A DNA stretch of 64,000 nt from NCBI RefSeq assembly GCF_006716315.1, contig NZ_VFOV01000001.1, positions 4,728,501 to 4,792,500 of the forward strand. The letters run 5' to 3'. The notes under the pieces were generated by a model. The model was not told the origin of the DNA, searched no databases, and saw only the letters and a program-made list of their open reading frames with translations. The position numbers were made by a program, and so were the translations under genes. Below are positions 26,748 through 35,674 of the stretch, in pieces. The stretch comes from Nocardioides albertanoniae (GTDB lineage: Bacteria; Actinomycetota; Actinomycetes; Propionibacteriales; Nocardioidaceae). The stretch's first letter is position 1, and each line of letters begins with the position of its first letter.

Positions 26748-26783
26748 GACTGTGCTGGGTAGCTCTGTGCTGGGGTAGGACTG
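26736..26783. repeat. Short direct repeats after the DUF202 pair
   Basis: The 17-mer GTGCTGGGGTAGGACTG occurs at 26736-26752 and again at 26767-26783, with a shorter GTGCTGGGTAG between them. The first copy overlaps the stop codon of the second DUF202 gene. This looks like a slippage-type local duplication in a 67-bp gap before a convergent gene. Confidence 0.7.
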
Positions 26784-26814
26784 CAGCCTTCCCTCCCGTG
26801 CCGTCGAGGCCCGA

Positions 26815-28017
26815 TCACTGAAGCCGGCGGAAGTCATCGATCCAGGCGTACCCCGGGGTCGACGTCCTCCCGTGGGGCTGGACGGTCAGCGAGGCGAACA
26901 CGCTGTTGAGCAGCCACGGGGTCTTCGTCGCGCTCCAGTTGGCGGTCATCGAGGAGATCTGAGGGAAACCGTACGTCGCCACGGCGAGTCGTCCCGTGCC
27001 TCGGAACCGCGCCATCTCGTCCCTCAACAGATGCTTCTTGGACTCGAACCACGGGCTCTGCGCGAGGAGCTCGTTCCACTTGCGCGACCGGAAGGGATGC
27101 TCGATCGCGTCGCCGATGACCTGCCACACCTCCGTGTCGGGGGCGTAGGCGTAGCGCCGGGCGAACGCCGCCGGGATCCGGTCGGTCATGTGCCGCTTCC
27201 AGTAGGAGACCAGCGAGAACTCGGTGACGAGGAAGGTCTGTTCGGGGCGGAGCCGCGGCAGGGTGTAGTCGAGAAAGTCCTGGATCCGAGCCTCGTCGGG
27301 GACGTGCGGATGCAGGTCGACCCCCTCGATCTCGGGGGTCTTGCGCACGAACGCGAGGTAGCGCTCGACGGCCGGGGTGCGGTTCGCCGCCAGATCCAGT
27401 CGGTTGAGAGCCCCCATGAACAGGTGGGTCGAGCAACCCGCGCCGCCGCACAGCTCGGCGCGGGCCTCGATGACGTGACGCGCGATCGCCTCGTAGAACC
27501 TGTTGAGCCGTTGGTCGCGCTCGTTCCGTCTGCTCTCGATGAAGGGTTCGTTGCCGATGGTGACGACATCGACGGTCCCGAGCACCGTGGGCAGCACGCG
27601 GTCCAGCCGCGCGAGCTCGGCGGCCATCTCCTTGCTCCCAGGGCTCGGGAAGGAGCTGTCGGACTTCGGAAACTTCAGGCTCAGCACGGTGCGGAGCCCT
27701 CGGTCGTGGGCCTCGTGAACCGCCGTGATCGTCTCGCTCTCGCTCGGCGGCACGCGGTCGGCCTCGGGCAGTGGGTAGAAGCCACGCACCCAGCTCGCAC
27801 GCGCCTGACGCAGCTCGCGGAAGTCGAGCTGGTCGAGGTTCTCGTTGTAGTTGGCGCCGAGCACGCCCAGCGCCGGTAGCGGTTCGACGTCGGCACGCTC
27901 GCCACCCCGGTCGCTGCTCCGGTCGCCGCCCCCGGTGGTGAGAGCGACGACCGCGAACGTCACGGCGACGAGACCGGCGATAGCGACCGCGCTGACAACG
28001 AGGCGGTGTCGTGGCAT
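26815..28017 (-). CDS. Secreted or membrane-anchored GH-A clan-like protein
   Basis: 400 residues from ATG 28017, which has CGGAG upstream; an alternative ATG ten codons earlier lacks one. An N-terminal signal anchor (VSAVAIAGLVAVTFAVVALTT) is followed by a charged linker and a TIM-barrel-like domain. Two glutamates sit where GH clan A enzymes keep acid/base and nucleophile: VTIGNEPF near residue 155 and TFLVTEFSL near 260. Substrate is unknown; a glycan-active extracellular enzyme is the likeliest role. It is convergent with the DUF202 pair and divergent from a lytic transglycosylase gene. Confidence 0.65.
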   Translation of the reverse strand: MPRHRLVVSAVAIAGLVAVTFAVVALTTGGGDRSSDRGGERADVEPLPALGVLGANYNENLDQLDFRELRQARASWVRGFYPLPEADRVPPSESETITAVHEAHDRGLRTVLSLKFPKSDSSFPSPGSKEMAAELARLDRVLPTVLGTVDVVTIGNEPFIESRRNERDQRLNRFYEAIARHVIEARAELCGGAGCSTHLFMGALNRLDLAANRTPAVERYLAFVRKTPEIEGVDLHPHVPDEARIQDFLDYTLPRLRPEQTFLVTEFSLVSYWKRHMTDRIPAAFARRYAYAPDTEVWQVIGDAIEHPFRSRKWNELLAQSPWFESKKHLLRDEMARFRGTGRLAVATYGFPQISSMTANWSATKTPWLLNSVFASLTVQPHGRTSTPGYAWIDDFRRLQ

Positions 28018-28383
28018 GGGATCAGCTCCGAGTCCGTGAGTTGTCATGTCGGCACCGACGCTCCGACCGGCCAGATGTGGCGTGGTCGGTGCCGGCGGAC
28101 GGTGGCTCCCCGCAGATTCAGCCAGGGTGCATTTTCTCCGTCAATGCTTCGACGGAAAGTCGGCCCGCCCGCCCGGATCGGTTACCCGTGCGTACGACTT
28201 TGCGTGGTTCTCCGTCATGAGCTGCAACATCTCGCGTCTCATGAGCGTCTCGGTTACTGGAACGCAATGTTCCGGTAAAACGTGACTTGCGTAACTTTGG
28301 CGTGAGAATGTTCGTTCAGAACATTGCGATTTTGGGGAGCAAGACTCGGAGCACCGCTGTCCGGGGATTGAAAGGGAGATTGG
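28018..28383. other. 366-bp divergent intergenic region with inverted repeats
   Basis: No gene seen. It contains GGAAC/GTTCC arms (28259-28273) and AATGTTC/GAACATT arms with a 5-base spacer (28307-28325), plus a BldN-like promoter match (listed separately). The GAAC/GTTC arms resemble SOS boxes, but the spacing is 5, not 4. A c-di-AMP riboswitch, common in front of such wall hydrolase genes, was looked for and is absent here. Confidence 0.5.
28290..28318 (+). promoter_or_regulatory. Candidate BldN-type promoter of the lytic transglycosylase gene
   Basis: CGTAAC at 28290-28295 and CGTTCA at 28313-28318 are separated by 17 bases. Streptomyces sigma-BldN promoters are described with a CGTAAC -35 and a CGTT-type -10 about 16 bases apart. 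The same arrangement with the same 17-base spacer lies in front of the rsbN-like gene at 38776. The region to the start codon is 65 bases. Functional assignment is inference. Confidence 0.45.
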
Positions 28384-29661
28384 ATGTCCGCTTCGCGCTA
28401 CAGCCGCCTTCAGAAGGCGACCGCGCTCGTTCCGCTCGCGCTGCTCAGCGCGGCCTGGACGGTCAACGTCACCGGTCTGACGCAGTCGAGTGCCACCGCA
28501 TCAGGGACCACCTACAACGACGCCTTCAGCCTGCCTGACGGCACCTCGGTGCCGGCCGAGGCGATCGAGGCGCCGGCGAGCGTGTCGGCCTCGACCAACA
28601 AGGGCGACGACGGCAAGTCGATCGCCGGCTCGGCCAACGCCGCCGGCATCCCGTCGGCCGCCCTCTCGGCTTATCAGCGCGCGGCCACCGTCATCAACGC
28701 AGCAGACGCCACCTGCAAGATCGACTGGCCCCTGATCGCCGCGATCGGGCGGGTCGAGTCCAACCACGGGCGCGCGAACGACAACCGACTCTCCGCCGAG
28801 GGCATCTCGACCCCCGGCATCTTCGGCCTGCCGCTCAACGGCAAGGGCAACGTCGCCCAGATCACCGACACCGACGGTGGGCAGTACGACGGCGACACCG
28901 ACTACGACCGCGCGGTCGGCCCCATGCAGTTCATCCCGTCCACCTGGGCGATGGTCGGCGTCGACGCCGACGGCGACGGCAAGCGCAACCCGCAGGACAT
29001 CAACGACTCCGCTCTCGCGACGGCCGTCTACCTCTGCTCCGGCCCCGACAACCTCTCCACCGACCAGGGCGCACGGAAGGCTGTCTTCCGCTACAACCAC
29101 AGCCAGGCGTACGTCTCGACAGTGCTCGGCGTCGCCGAGGCCTACCGCTCGGGCGACTTCACCTCGATCCCGAACAGCACGGTCCCGGCCGACTACGCGA
29201 TCCCGAAGATGGACGCTCCCGGCACCGAGAAGCAGAAGGGCCGTGAGCTCCGGGCAGGCGGCAAGCAGGCCGGCCCGCGCGGCGGCGCCTCCCATGCTCC
29301 CTCCTCGCCCGGCGACGCTCCTGCCGATTCCAAGCCCGGCGGCGGCGACGCTGGCAGCCCCGGCGGAGGCGGCGACAACGGCGGAGACGACGGCACCACC
29401 GACCCGGCGAAGCCGCTCGAGCCGGTGACCAAGCCTGTCGAGAAGATCGCCGCCAGCACCGACGAGCTGCTCAAGATCTGCACCGACGCATTCGCCAAGA
29501 AGTACCCCGGCATGCTCGGGGTTCTCAGCGGCCCGATCCAGACCTGCGTCAACCAGCTGGCCACCAAGACCGTCCCTGAGGCGCTCGGCGCCGTCGGTGG
29601 CGTGCTCGGAGGACTCGTCGGCGTGATCAACAACATCCTGACCCTCGGTCTGAAGAACTGA
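28384..29661 (+). CDS. Secreted lytic transglycosylase (SLT family)
   Basis: 425 residues. A signal peptide (ATALVPLALLSAAWTVNVTGLT) precedes a lysozyme-like lytic murein transglycosylase domain at about residues 110-280. The catalytic Glu is in AAIGRVESNHGRANDN, and AVGPMQFIPSTWAMVGVDADG and ALATAVYLCSG follow. A Gly/Pro/Asp-rich linker (about 300-350) leads to a C-terminal domain ending in a hydrophobic Val/Gly/Leu stretch. GGGAG lies 5 bases before the ATG. It cleaves peptidoglycan glycan strands outside the membrane. Confidence 0.88.
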   Translation: MSASRYSRLQKATALVPLALLSAAWTVNVTGLTQSSATASGTTYNDAFSLPDGTSVPAEAIEAPASVSASTNKGDDGKSIAGSANAAGIPSAALSAYQRAATVINAADATCKIDWPLIAAIGRVESNHGRANDNRLSAEGISTPGIFGLPLNGKGNVAQITDTDGGQYDGDTDYDRAVGPMQFIPSTWAMVGVDADGDGKRNPQDINDSALATAVYLCSGPDNLSTDQGARKAVFRYNHSQAYVSTVLGVAEAYRSGDFTSIPNSTVPADYAIPKMDAPGTEKQKGRELRAGGKQAGPRGGASHAPSSPGDAPADSKPGGGDAGSPGGGGDNGGDDGTTDPAKPLEPVTKPVEKIAASTDELLKICTDAFAKKYPGMLGVLSGPIQTCVNQLATKTVPEALGAVGGVLGGLVGVINNILTLGLKN

Positions 29662-29670
29662 CGGTCACGC

Positions 29671-29705
29671 ACGAAGGGCCCCGCCATCGTGGCGGGGCCC
29701 TTCGT
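29671..29705. terminator. Strong bidirectional terminator
   Basis: ACGAAGGGCCCCGCCA (29671-29686) pairs perfectly with TGGCGGGGCCCTTCGT (29690-29705) across a 3-base loop. It lies 9 bases after the transglycosylase stop and 28 bases before the convergent TetR gene stop. Confidence 0.85.
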
Positions 29706-29733
29706 CGTGGGACGTACGTCGGCGCTGGCCGCC

Positions 29734-30453
29734 TCAGGCAGCGGGCTGGTCGTCCTCGTACTCGGTGACGAAGGCACGGCCGGCATCACGCACCGCGGCG
29801 AGGGTGGAGGCGTCGGCCAGCAGCGAGCTGAGGTGGTAGTCGGCGACCGACCGGGCCAGCGCGTGCGAGTTCGTCGGCGCGGCCTCGTCTTCGCGGCGAC
29901 CGTGCCAGAGCCGGTGCTGGGCACCCTCGTTGAGCGAGAGCAGCATCAGCGCGGTGTCGACCGGGTCGGTCTCGCGCAGCTCACCGCTGTCGACACCCAG
30001 CTCGACGAGCCTGGCAGATACGGCACGGAGCTTGTCGCAGTCGTCGTCGAACCCCTCGAAGACCTGGGGCTGCCCCTGGGCGGCCACCTCCAGCTCGTAG
30101 AAGTCGAGCGGAGCCGTGCACAGCTGGCGCACGTCGGTGTAGAGGAAGGCGTAGAGGCGCGGAGCGACCGGGCCGTCCTCCTCCATGAGCTTCTCCGCGA
30201 GCGTGAGCGACTCGCGGTTCTTCTCCATCAAGGTCGAGAGGATCTCTTCCTTGGACTTGTAGTAGTAGTACATCGAGGACTGGCGCAGCCCGACGCTCTC
30301 GGCGATCTGACTGATCGTCGTGGCAGCGACACCTTGGGCGGTGAAGAGCCGCGAGGCCTCCTTGAGGATCTCTTCTCGCGGGTTGGCCGAATCTCGTCCG
30401 CTGTTACGGGGTCGACCGGTGCGCTTCGGGTTGCCCAACTCTCGATCGGTCAC
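29734..30453 (-). CDS. TetR family transcriptional regulator
   Basis: 239 residues. TetR_N HTH at about residues 25-72 includes ILKEASRLFTAQGVAATTISQ and SVGLRQSSMYYYYKSKEEIL. The C-terminal ligand domain has no clear subfamily signature. The basic N-terminal extension (GNPKRTGRPRNSGRDSANPR) is probably disordered. It is downstream of hemB on the same strand with a 65-base gap. The target is unknown. Confidence 0.85.
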   Translation of the reverse strand: MTDRELGNPKRTGRPRNSGRDSANPREEILKEASRLFTAQGVAATTISQIAESVGLRQSSMYYYYKSKEEILSTLMEKNRESLTLAEKLMEEDGPVAPRLYAFLYTDVRQLCTAPLDFYELEVAAQGQPQVFEGFDDDCDKLRAVSARLVELGVDSGELRETDPVDTALMLLSLNEGAQHRLWHGRREDEAAPTNSHALARSVADYHLSSLLADASTLAAVRDAGRAFVTEYEDDQPAA

Positions 30454-30518
30454 GCTTTCAAGCCTACTCTCCGGAGATGTTCCACGTCACCGAGCTGCCC
30501 GGGTCGCTGGAGCGCCGA

Positions 30519-31502
30519 TCAGCCCCGCAGCCAGCCTGCTGCCTCGGTGGCCCAATAGGTCAGGATCACGTCCGCACCCGCCCTCTTGAAGGCGGTCAGT
30601 GTCTCCAGGATCGCCGGTTCGCGGTCGATCCAGCCGTTCGCCGCGGCGGCCTCCAGCATCGAGAACTCACCTGAGATGTTGTAGGCCGCGACAGGAACAT
30701 CGACAGACTCACGCACTCGCTGCAAGACGTCGAGATACGGAAGCCCGGGCTTGACCATCACGATATCGGCGCCCTCGGCCACGTCAAGGAGCGCCTCGCG
30801 CACGCCCTCCAGCGCGTTGGCCGGGTCCTGCTGGTAGGTGCGGCGGTCACCCTTGAGCGAGGAGTCGACAGCCTCCCGGAACGGTCCGTAGAAGGCCGAG
30901 GCGTACTTCGCGGAGTAGGCGAGGATCGACACGTCGGTGTGGCCGCCGTGGTCGAGCGCGTCGCGGATGACGCCGACCTGACCGTCCATCATCCCGGACG
31001 GACCGACCATGTGGGCTCCCGCTTCGGCATGGGCGATCGCCATCTGAGCGTAGATCTCGAGGGTGGCGTCGTTGTCGACGGAGCCATCCTCGGCGAGCAC
31101 GCCGCAGTGGCCGTGGTCGGTGAACTCGTCGAGGCACAGGTCGCTCATCACGGTGAGCGCGTCGCCGACCTCGGAGACGACGTCGGCGATCGCGACGTTG
31201 AGGATGCCCTCCGAGTCGAGTGCCCCGGAGCCGACCGCGTCCTTCGTCTCCGGCACGCCGAAGAGCATGATGCCGCCGATGCCGGCCGCGGCCGCCTCGG
31301 CCGCAGCCTTGCGTAGCGACTCGCGGCTGTGCTGGACGACGCCCGGCATGGTCGAGATCGGGACCGGCTCGTCGACGCCTTCCCGCACGAACGCGGGCAG
31401 GATCAGGTTGGCGGGACGTACGGCTGTCTCCGCGACCATCCGACGCAGCGTCGGCGTGCGGCGCAGCCGGCGGGGACGGATCACGGGCTTCTCGATGTTC
31501 AT
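30519..31502 (-). CDS. hemB: Delta-aminolevulinic acid dehydratase (porphobilinogen synthase)
   Basis: 327 residues from ATG 31502 with GGAG upstream; an ORF extension of 20 residues upstream lacks support. Condenses two 5-aminolevulinates to porphobilinogen. Schiff-base lysines lie in [17 protein letters not shown] and [13 protein letters not shown]. The metal region reads [14 protein letters not shown]: Cys, Asp, Cys rather than the three-cysteine zinc site or the all-Asp magnesium type. This intermediate form is also seen in other actinobacteria. The gene lies 118 bases downstream of cobA/hemD, behind two hairpins. Confidence 0.95.
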   Translation of the reverse strand: MNIEKPVIRPRRLRRTPTLRRMVAETAVRPANLILPAFVREGVDEPVPISTMPGVVQHSRESLRKAAAEAAAAGIGGIMLFGVPETKDAVGSGALDSEGILNVAIADVVSEVGDALTVMSDLCLDEFTDHGHCGVLAEDGSVDNDATLEIYAQMAIAHAEAGAHMVGPSGMMDGQVGVIRDALDHGGHTDVSILAYSAKYASAFYGPFREAVDSSLKGDRRTYQQDPANALEGVREALLDVAEGADIVMVKPGLPYLDVLQRVRESVDVPVAAYNISGEFSMLEAAAANGWIDREPAILETLTAFKRAGADVILTYWATEAAGWLRG

Positions 31503-31545
31503 CTGCACTCCATCACGAATGGGTACGTTCCACGGTAGTGCAACA

Positions 31546-31609
31546 GCCGCGTGCTCCCACACTCGGGAGCACGCGGCCGTCGGGATCGTTCACCGAGCTA
31601 CCTCGGTGA
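31546..31609 (-). terminator. Two hairpins between cobA/hemD and hemB
   Basis: Hairpin A pairs TCACCGAG (31590-31597) with CTCGGTGA (31602-31609), 12 bases after the cobA/hemD stop. Hairpin B pairs GCCGCGTGCTCCC (31546-31558) with GGGAGCACGCGGC (31565-31577), a perfect 13-bp stem, 44 bases before hemB. Together they should limit read-through from the hem operon into hemB. B could also work as an attenuator. Confidence 0.65.
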
Positions 31610-31620
31610 GCATCCGCCGC

Positions 31621-33306
31621 TCAGCTGGTGCGTGACCGGCGGCGCGACGCCGGGCGACGGTCGGACGGCTTGGTGACCGGCAGACCCTGCTCGACCAGAG
31701 CGGCGCGACGGGCGGCACCGAAGTCGGCGAGCGCCTCGGTGAGCGCCTCGATCGACGGCTCCGGCGACATCACGTCGACGCGCAGGCCGTGCTCCTCGGC
31801 GGTCTTCGCCGTGGCCGGGCCGATCGCGGCGATCACCGTGGAGGTGTGCGGCTTGCCCGCGATGCCGACCAGGTTGCGGACCGTGGACGAGGAGGTGAAG
31901 ACCACCGCGTCGAACTTGCCCGTCTTGATCGCGTCGCGGGTCGGCGCGGGCGGCGGAGCCGCCCGGACCGTGCGGTAGGCGGTGACGTCGTCGCACTCCC
32001 AGCCGAGGTCGACCAGGCCCGCGATGAGGTTCTCGGTGGCGATGTCGGCGCGCGGGAGGAAGACCCGGTTGATCGGGTCGAGGTCCTCGTCGAACTCCGG
32101 CCACACTTCGAGCAGACCGGCCGCCGACTGGTTGTCGGTGTGCGGCACCAGGTCGGGGCGCAGGCCCCAGGCCTCGAGCGCCTGAGCGGTCTTCTCGCCG
32201 ACCGCGGCGATCTTGAGACCGGAGAAGGCACGGCAGTCGAGGCCGTACTCGTCGAACTTCTCCCGCACCGCGCGCACCGCGTTGATCGAGGTGAAGGCGA
32301 TCCAGTTGTAGCGGCCCTCGACGAGACCGCGTACGGCCTTGTCCATCTGCTGCGGGTTGCGCGGCGGCTCGACGGAGATCGTCGGGACCTCCTCGGGCAC
32401 GGCGCCGAAGCCCTTCAGCTTCAGCGACAGCGCCGGCGCCTGCTCCTTCGTACGCGGCACCAGCACGCGCCAGCCGAAGAGCGGCTTCGTCTCGAACCAG
32501 GAGAGCGTCTCGCGCAGGTTGACGACCTTGCCGATCACCACGATCGCGGGCGGCGCCATCCGGGCGGCGCGGGCGTCGACGGCGACGTTCTCCAGCGTCG
32601 ACTCGACGGTTGCCTGCTCGGTGGTGGTGCCGACGCGGGTGATCGCGACCGGGGTCTTGGCCGGACGGCCGGCGGCGACGAGCTCCTTGGCGATGTCGCC
32701 GATCATGCCGACACCGGAGAGGAGCACCAGGGTGCGGTTGTCCGCGTACTGGCTCCAGTCGATCTTCTCGTTGCAGGTCACGACCGCCACCTCGTGGTGG
32801 TCCTTGGTGGTGAGCGGGATGCCGGCGTAGGCCGGGACCGCGCTCACCGAGGAGACGCCGGGGACGATCTCGAAGCCGATGCCCGCCTTGGCGCACGACT
32901 GCGCCTCCTCGGGGCCGGAGGCGTAGAGGAACGGGTCGCCGGTCATCAGCCGCACGACGCGCTTGCCCAGCTTGGCCTGCTTGACGACGGCCTTGGCACG
33001 GGCGGCGTTGGCCAGCGGCTGGCCGTCGACGCCGAACCCGCCGTCGATGAACTCGGGTCCGACCGGCTCCGGAGCCTCTTCGCCCTCGGCCGGCTCGACC
33101 GGCTCGGGGATGCCGAGGACGCCGCGCACCATCGATGCGTGCTCGGGCGCCTCGGTCACGACAACATCGGCCTGCTCGAGCAGGTCGATCGCCCGTACGG
33201 TCAGCAGCTCGGGGTCACCGGGACCGCTGCCGACGAAGGACACCCAGCCCAGTGGGGTGGCCGAACCCTGCTCGGCCTTCTGCTCGGTGGTCTTAGCTCG
33301 GGTCAT
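31621..33306 (-). CDS. cobA-hemD: Fused uroporphyrinogen-III methyltransferase / uroporphyrinogen-III synthase
   Basis: 561 residues. The N-terminal SUMT domain (about 18-285) has FVGSGPGDPELLTVRA, the region MTGDPFLYASGPEEAQ and GVSSVSAVPAYAGIPLT. The C-terminal HemD domain (about 290-540) closes hydroxymethylbilane to uroporphyrinogen III and shows WIAFTSINAV and VVFTSSSTVRNLV. An insert rich in Pro/Glu lies near residues 60-85. Fusion is common in actinobacteria and links haem to sirohaem/cobalamin precursors. ATG 33306 overlaps the hemC stop. Confidence 0.93.
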   Translation of the reverse strand: MTRAKTTEQKAEQGSATPLGWVSFVGSGPGDPELLTVRAIDLLEQADVVVTEAPEHASMVRGVLGIPEPVEPAEGEEAPEPVGPEFIDGGFGVDGQPLANAARAKAVVKQAKLGKRVVRLMTGDPFLYASGPEEAQSCAKAGIGFEIVPGVSSVSAVPAYAGIPLTTKDHHEVAVVTCNEKIDWSQYADNRTLVLLSGVGMIGDIAKELVAAGRPAKTPVAITRVGTTTEQATVESTLENVAVDARAARMAPPAIVVIGKVVNLRETLSWFETKPLFGWRVLVPRTKEQAPALSLKLKGFGAVPEEVPTISVEPPRNPQQMDKAVRGLVEGRYNWIAFTSINAVRAVREKFDEYGLDCRAFSGLKIAAVGEKTAQALEAWGLRPDLVPHTDNQSAAGLLEVWPEFDEDLDPINRVFLPRADIATENLIAGLVDLGWECDDVTAYRTVRAAPPPAPTRDAIKTGKFDAVVFTSSSTVRNLVGIAGKPHTSTVIAAIGPATAKTAEEHGLRVDVMSPEPSIEALTEALADFGAARRAALVEQGLPVTKPSDRRPASRRRSRTS

Positions 33307-34343
33307 GAGTTGTGCACCTTGTCCTGCTCGGGAGCGGTCTGGGGGGAACCGCCCGTGTCCATGACAGCCTGGCCACTGCTCGTCGCCTCGGGCTGCGCTT
33401 CGGCGTTGTCCGTGGGTTCGTCGGTCAGGTCTGCAGCACCCTCGGCAAGCATCTCCTCGCCGAGCCGTCGTCCGACGCCCGCGGCGTCGTCGACCGGCCC
33501 TGATGCGGAGAGGCGCACCGAGAGCGAGCCGTCGAGCGAGAGCGCTACTGCCCGCACCCACAGCTCTGGTCCTTCTTCGCCCTCGACCAGGTCGGCGAGG
33601 GTCCCGATGGGCGCGGCACAGCCGCCTTCCAGGGTGGCGAGCACCGCTCGCTCCGCCTCGACGATCGCTCGGGTGGACGAGTCGTCGAGGGAGGTCAGGA
33701 TCTTGCGTACGTCGGCATCGGCGTCGCCGTCACGGCACTCGACCGCGAGGGCCCCCTGCCCGGGAGCCGGCAGCACCTGGATCGGGTCGAGGATCTCGGT
33801 GGCCTCGTCGAGCCGGTCGATGCGGGCCAGGCCCGCCCGCGCGATGACGATGGCGTCGAACTCGCCCGACCGGACCTTGCCGATGCGGGTGTCGATGTTG
33901 CCGCGGATGCCGCCCAGCTCCAGACCGAGGCCGAGCGCCTTGATCTGGGCGACCCGCCGCGGCGAGCCGGTGCCCACGCGCGAGCCCGGCGGGAGCTCAC
34001 CGAGGGTGAGCCCGTCGCGCGCCACGACGACGTCGCGCGGATCCTCACGCGGCAGCACCGCGGCCAGATCGATGCCTTCCTCGGGATAGGTCGGCAGGTC
34101 CTTGAGCGAGTGGACCGCGAGGTCGATCTCCTTGGCGTGGAGCGCGTCGCGCAGGGCACTGACGAAGACGCCGGTCGAGCTCGAGCTGGTCAGCGGGGTG
34201 TTCGTGGCCTGCGTGCGGTCGCCGTCGGAGACGATCTCGACCAGCTCGACGATGTATCCCCGGGCGCGGAGCATGTCGGCGACGAGGGTCGACTGGGTGA
34301 CGGCGAGCCGGGAACGGCGGGTGCCGAGACGAAGGGTCCTCAT
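33303..34343 (-). CDS. hemC: Hydroxymethylbilane synthase (porphobilinogen deaminase)
   Basis: 346 residues. It polymerises four porphobilinogens. The cofactor-binding Cys is in LEGGCAAPIG near residue 240. Substrate arginines are in VGTGSPRRVAQ and GNIDTRIGKV, and the catalytic Asp region is LAVHSLKDLPT. A non-conserved acidic/polar tail of about 50 residues follows the domain (after GAADLTDEPT), longer than usual. Overlaps hemA and cobA/hemD by 4 bases each. Confidence 0.95.
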   Translation of the reverse strand: MRTLRLGTRRSRLAVTQSTLVADMLRARGYIVELVEIVSDGDRTQATNTPLTSSSSTGVFVSALRDALHAKEIDLAVHSLKDLPTYPEEGIDLAAVLPREDPRDVVVARDGLTLGELPPGSRVGTGSPRRVAQIKALGLGLELGGIRGNIDTRIGKVRSGEFDAIVIARAGLARIDRLDEATEILDPIQVLPAPGQGALAVECRDGDADADVRKILTSLDDSSTRAIVEAERAVLATLEGGCAAPIGTLADLVEGEEGPELWVRAVALSLDGSLSVRLSASGPVDDAAGVGRRLGEEMLAEGAADLTDEPTDNAEAQPEATSSGQAVMDTGGSPQTAPEQDKVHNS

Positions 34344-35674
34344 GCGGATCCTCCTTCATGGGTGGGGGGCTTTGCGACGGAGGTGGCCGCTGTCGACACC
34401 TCCGCGCGGGTCACCGAGGCGACTGCCTCGGGGTCGAGCGCGAAGAGCTCTGCCAGAGCGGCGGCGTAGGAGACCGCGCCGCTCTCGTTGGCGAGCTCCT
34501 TGACCCGGACGGTCGGCTCGTGGAGAAGCTTGTCGGCCACCCGGCGTACGGTGCGCAGGACCTCGGCACGGGTGGCCTCGTCGAGGTCGGGAAGCTTGCC
34601 GTCGAGACGGTCCATCTCGGCGTCGACGACGCCCGTCGCCATGGTGCGGAGAGCGACGACCGTCGGGGTGACCGCCGACTGACGACGAGCGCTGAGGAAC
34701 GCCGCGACCTCCTGGGTCACGATGTCGCGCACCGCGAGCACCTCCCGGCCGGCCGGCGAGGCGTGCAGCTCGTCGGCGAGCGCGGCCAGGTCGATCAGCG
34801 TCACGCCCGGCAGCGAGCCGGCCGCGGGGTCGATGTCGTGGGGCAGCGCCAGGTCGATCAGCGCGATCGGGCGGCCGCTGCGGTCACCGACCATGTCGGC
34901 CCGGACGAGCAGGCCGCTCGCACCCGCGCAGGTGATGACGATGTCGGCCGCGGCGACCTCGTCGGCCAGCTGGACGAGCTCGGCCGAGCGCGCGGAGTAT
35001 TCGAGCGCGAGCCGCTCGGCGTTCTTCACGGTGCGGTTGACGACCACGATGTCGGCGGCCTCCATCCGGGAGACCGTCGCGGTGGCCAGCCCGGCCATCG
35101 CGCCGGCGCCCACGACGACGACCCGCTTGCCGCGTACGTCACCGACGGCTCGGGCCGCGCGGCCCAGCGATGCGGTCACCAGCGACGGGGCGGCCCGGTC
35201 GATGTCGGTCTCCGCGCGCGAGCGCTTGCCGACCCGCAGGGCCTGCTGGAACAGGCTGTTGAGCGCCGGACCGACCGTGCCCATCTCCTGGCCGAGCTGG
35301 AGCGCGGACCGCGCCTGCCCCAGGATCTGGCCCTCGCCCACGGCCATCGAGTCGAGGCCGGCGACCACCTTGAACAGGTGGGAGACGGCACCGTCGTCAT
35401 AGTGGACGTAGAGGTGCGGCAGCATCTTCTCGAGCGTCTGGCCGGCGCCCTCGATGATGCGGCGGGAGAGCTCCTCGACGGAGCCGTGGAACCGCTCCAC
35501 CTCGGTGTAGATCTCGAGGCGGTTGCAGGTCGCGATGACCGCTGCCTCGCTGACGTGTTCACAACCAGCCACGTCAGTGAGCAGCTTCTGCAGCCCGTCG
35601 ATGTCGACCGAGGCCGCCTCGAGCAGCGAGACCGGAGCAGAGTTGTGCGAGATCCCGACGACCAAGACACTCAT
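34340..35674 (-). CDS. hemA: Glutamyl-tRNA reductase
   Basis: 444 residues. First step of the C5 pathway, reducing glutamyl-tRNA to glutamate-1-semialdehyde for HemL. The catalytic Cys lies in VIATCNRLEIYTE near residue 50. The Rossmann NADPH site is VVVVGAGAMAGLATATV near 185, and the C-terminal dimerisation helix is intact. The start overlaps the rex stop by 4 bases, so it is coupled to the redox sensor Rex, as in the Streptomyces rex-hemACD operon. Confidence 0.95.
   Translation of the reverse strand: MSVLVVGISHNSAPVSLLEAASVDIDGLQKLLTDVAGCEHVSEAAVIATCNRLEIYTEVERFHGSVEELSRRIIEGAGQTLEKMLPHLYVHYDDGAVSHLFKVVAGLDSMAVGEGQILGQARSALQLGQEMGTVGPALNSLFQQALRVGKRSRAETDIDRAAPSLVTASLGRAARAVGDVRGKRVVVVGAGAMAGLATATVSRMEAADIVVVNRTVKNAERLALEYSARSAELVQLADEVAAADIVITCAGASGLLVRADMVGDRSGRPIALIDLALPHDIDPAAGSLPGVTLIDLAALADELHASPAGREVLAVRDIVTQEVAAFLSARRQSAVTPTVVALRTMATGVVDAEMDRLDGKLPDLDEATRAEVLRTVRRVADKLLHEPTVRVKELANESGAVSYAAALAELFALDPEAVASVTRAEVSTAATSVAKPPTHEGGSA

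Noticed and set aside
28259..28273. SOS (LexA) box
   Set aside because: The GAAC and GTTC halves are separated by 5 bases rather than the 4 of actinobacterial SOS boxes, and the gene is not a repair gene.
28018..28383. Possible c-di-AMP riboswitch before the lytic transglycosylase
   Set aside because: The conserved blocks that are clear at 58193-58371 are absent here.
31789..34089. 766-codon rightward frame across cobA/hemD and hemC
   Set aside because: Antisense to two certain genes; the sequence is a repetitive Asp/Gly/Val/His-rich shadow.
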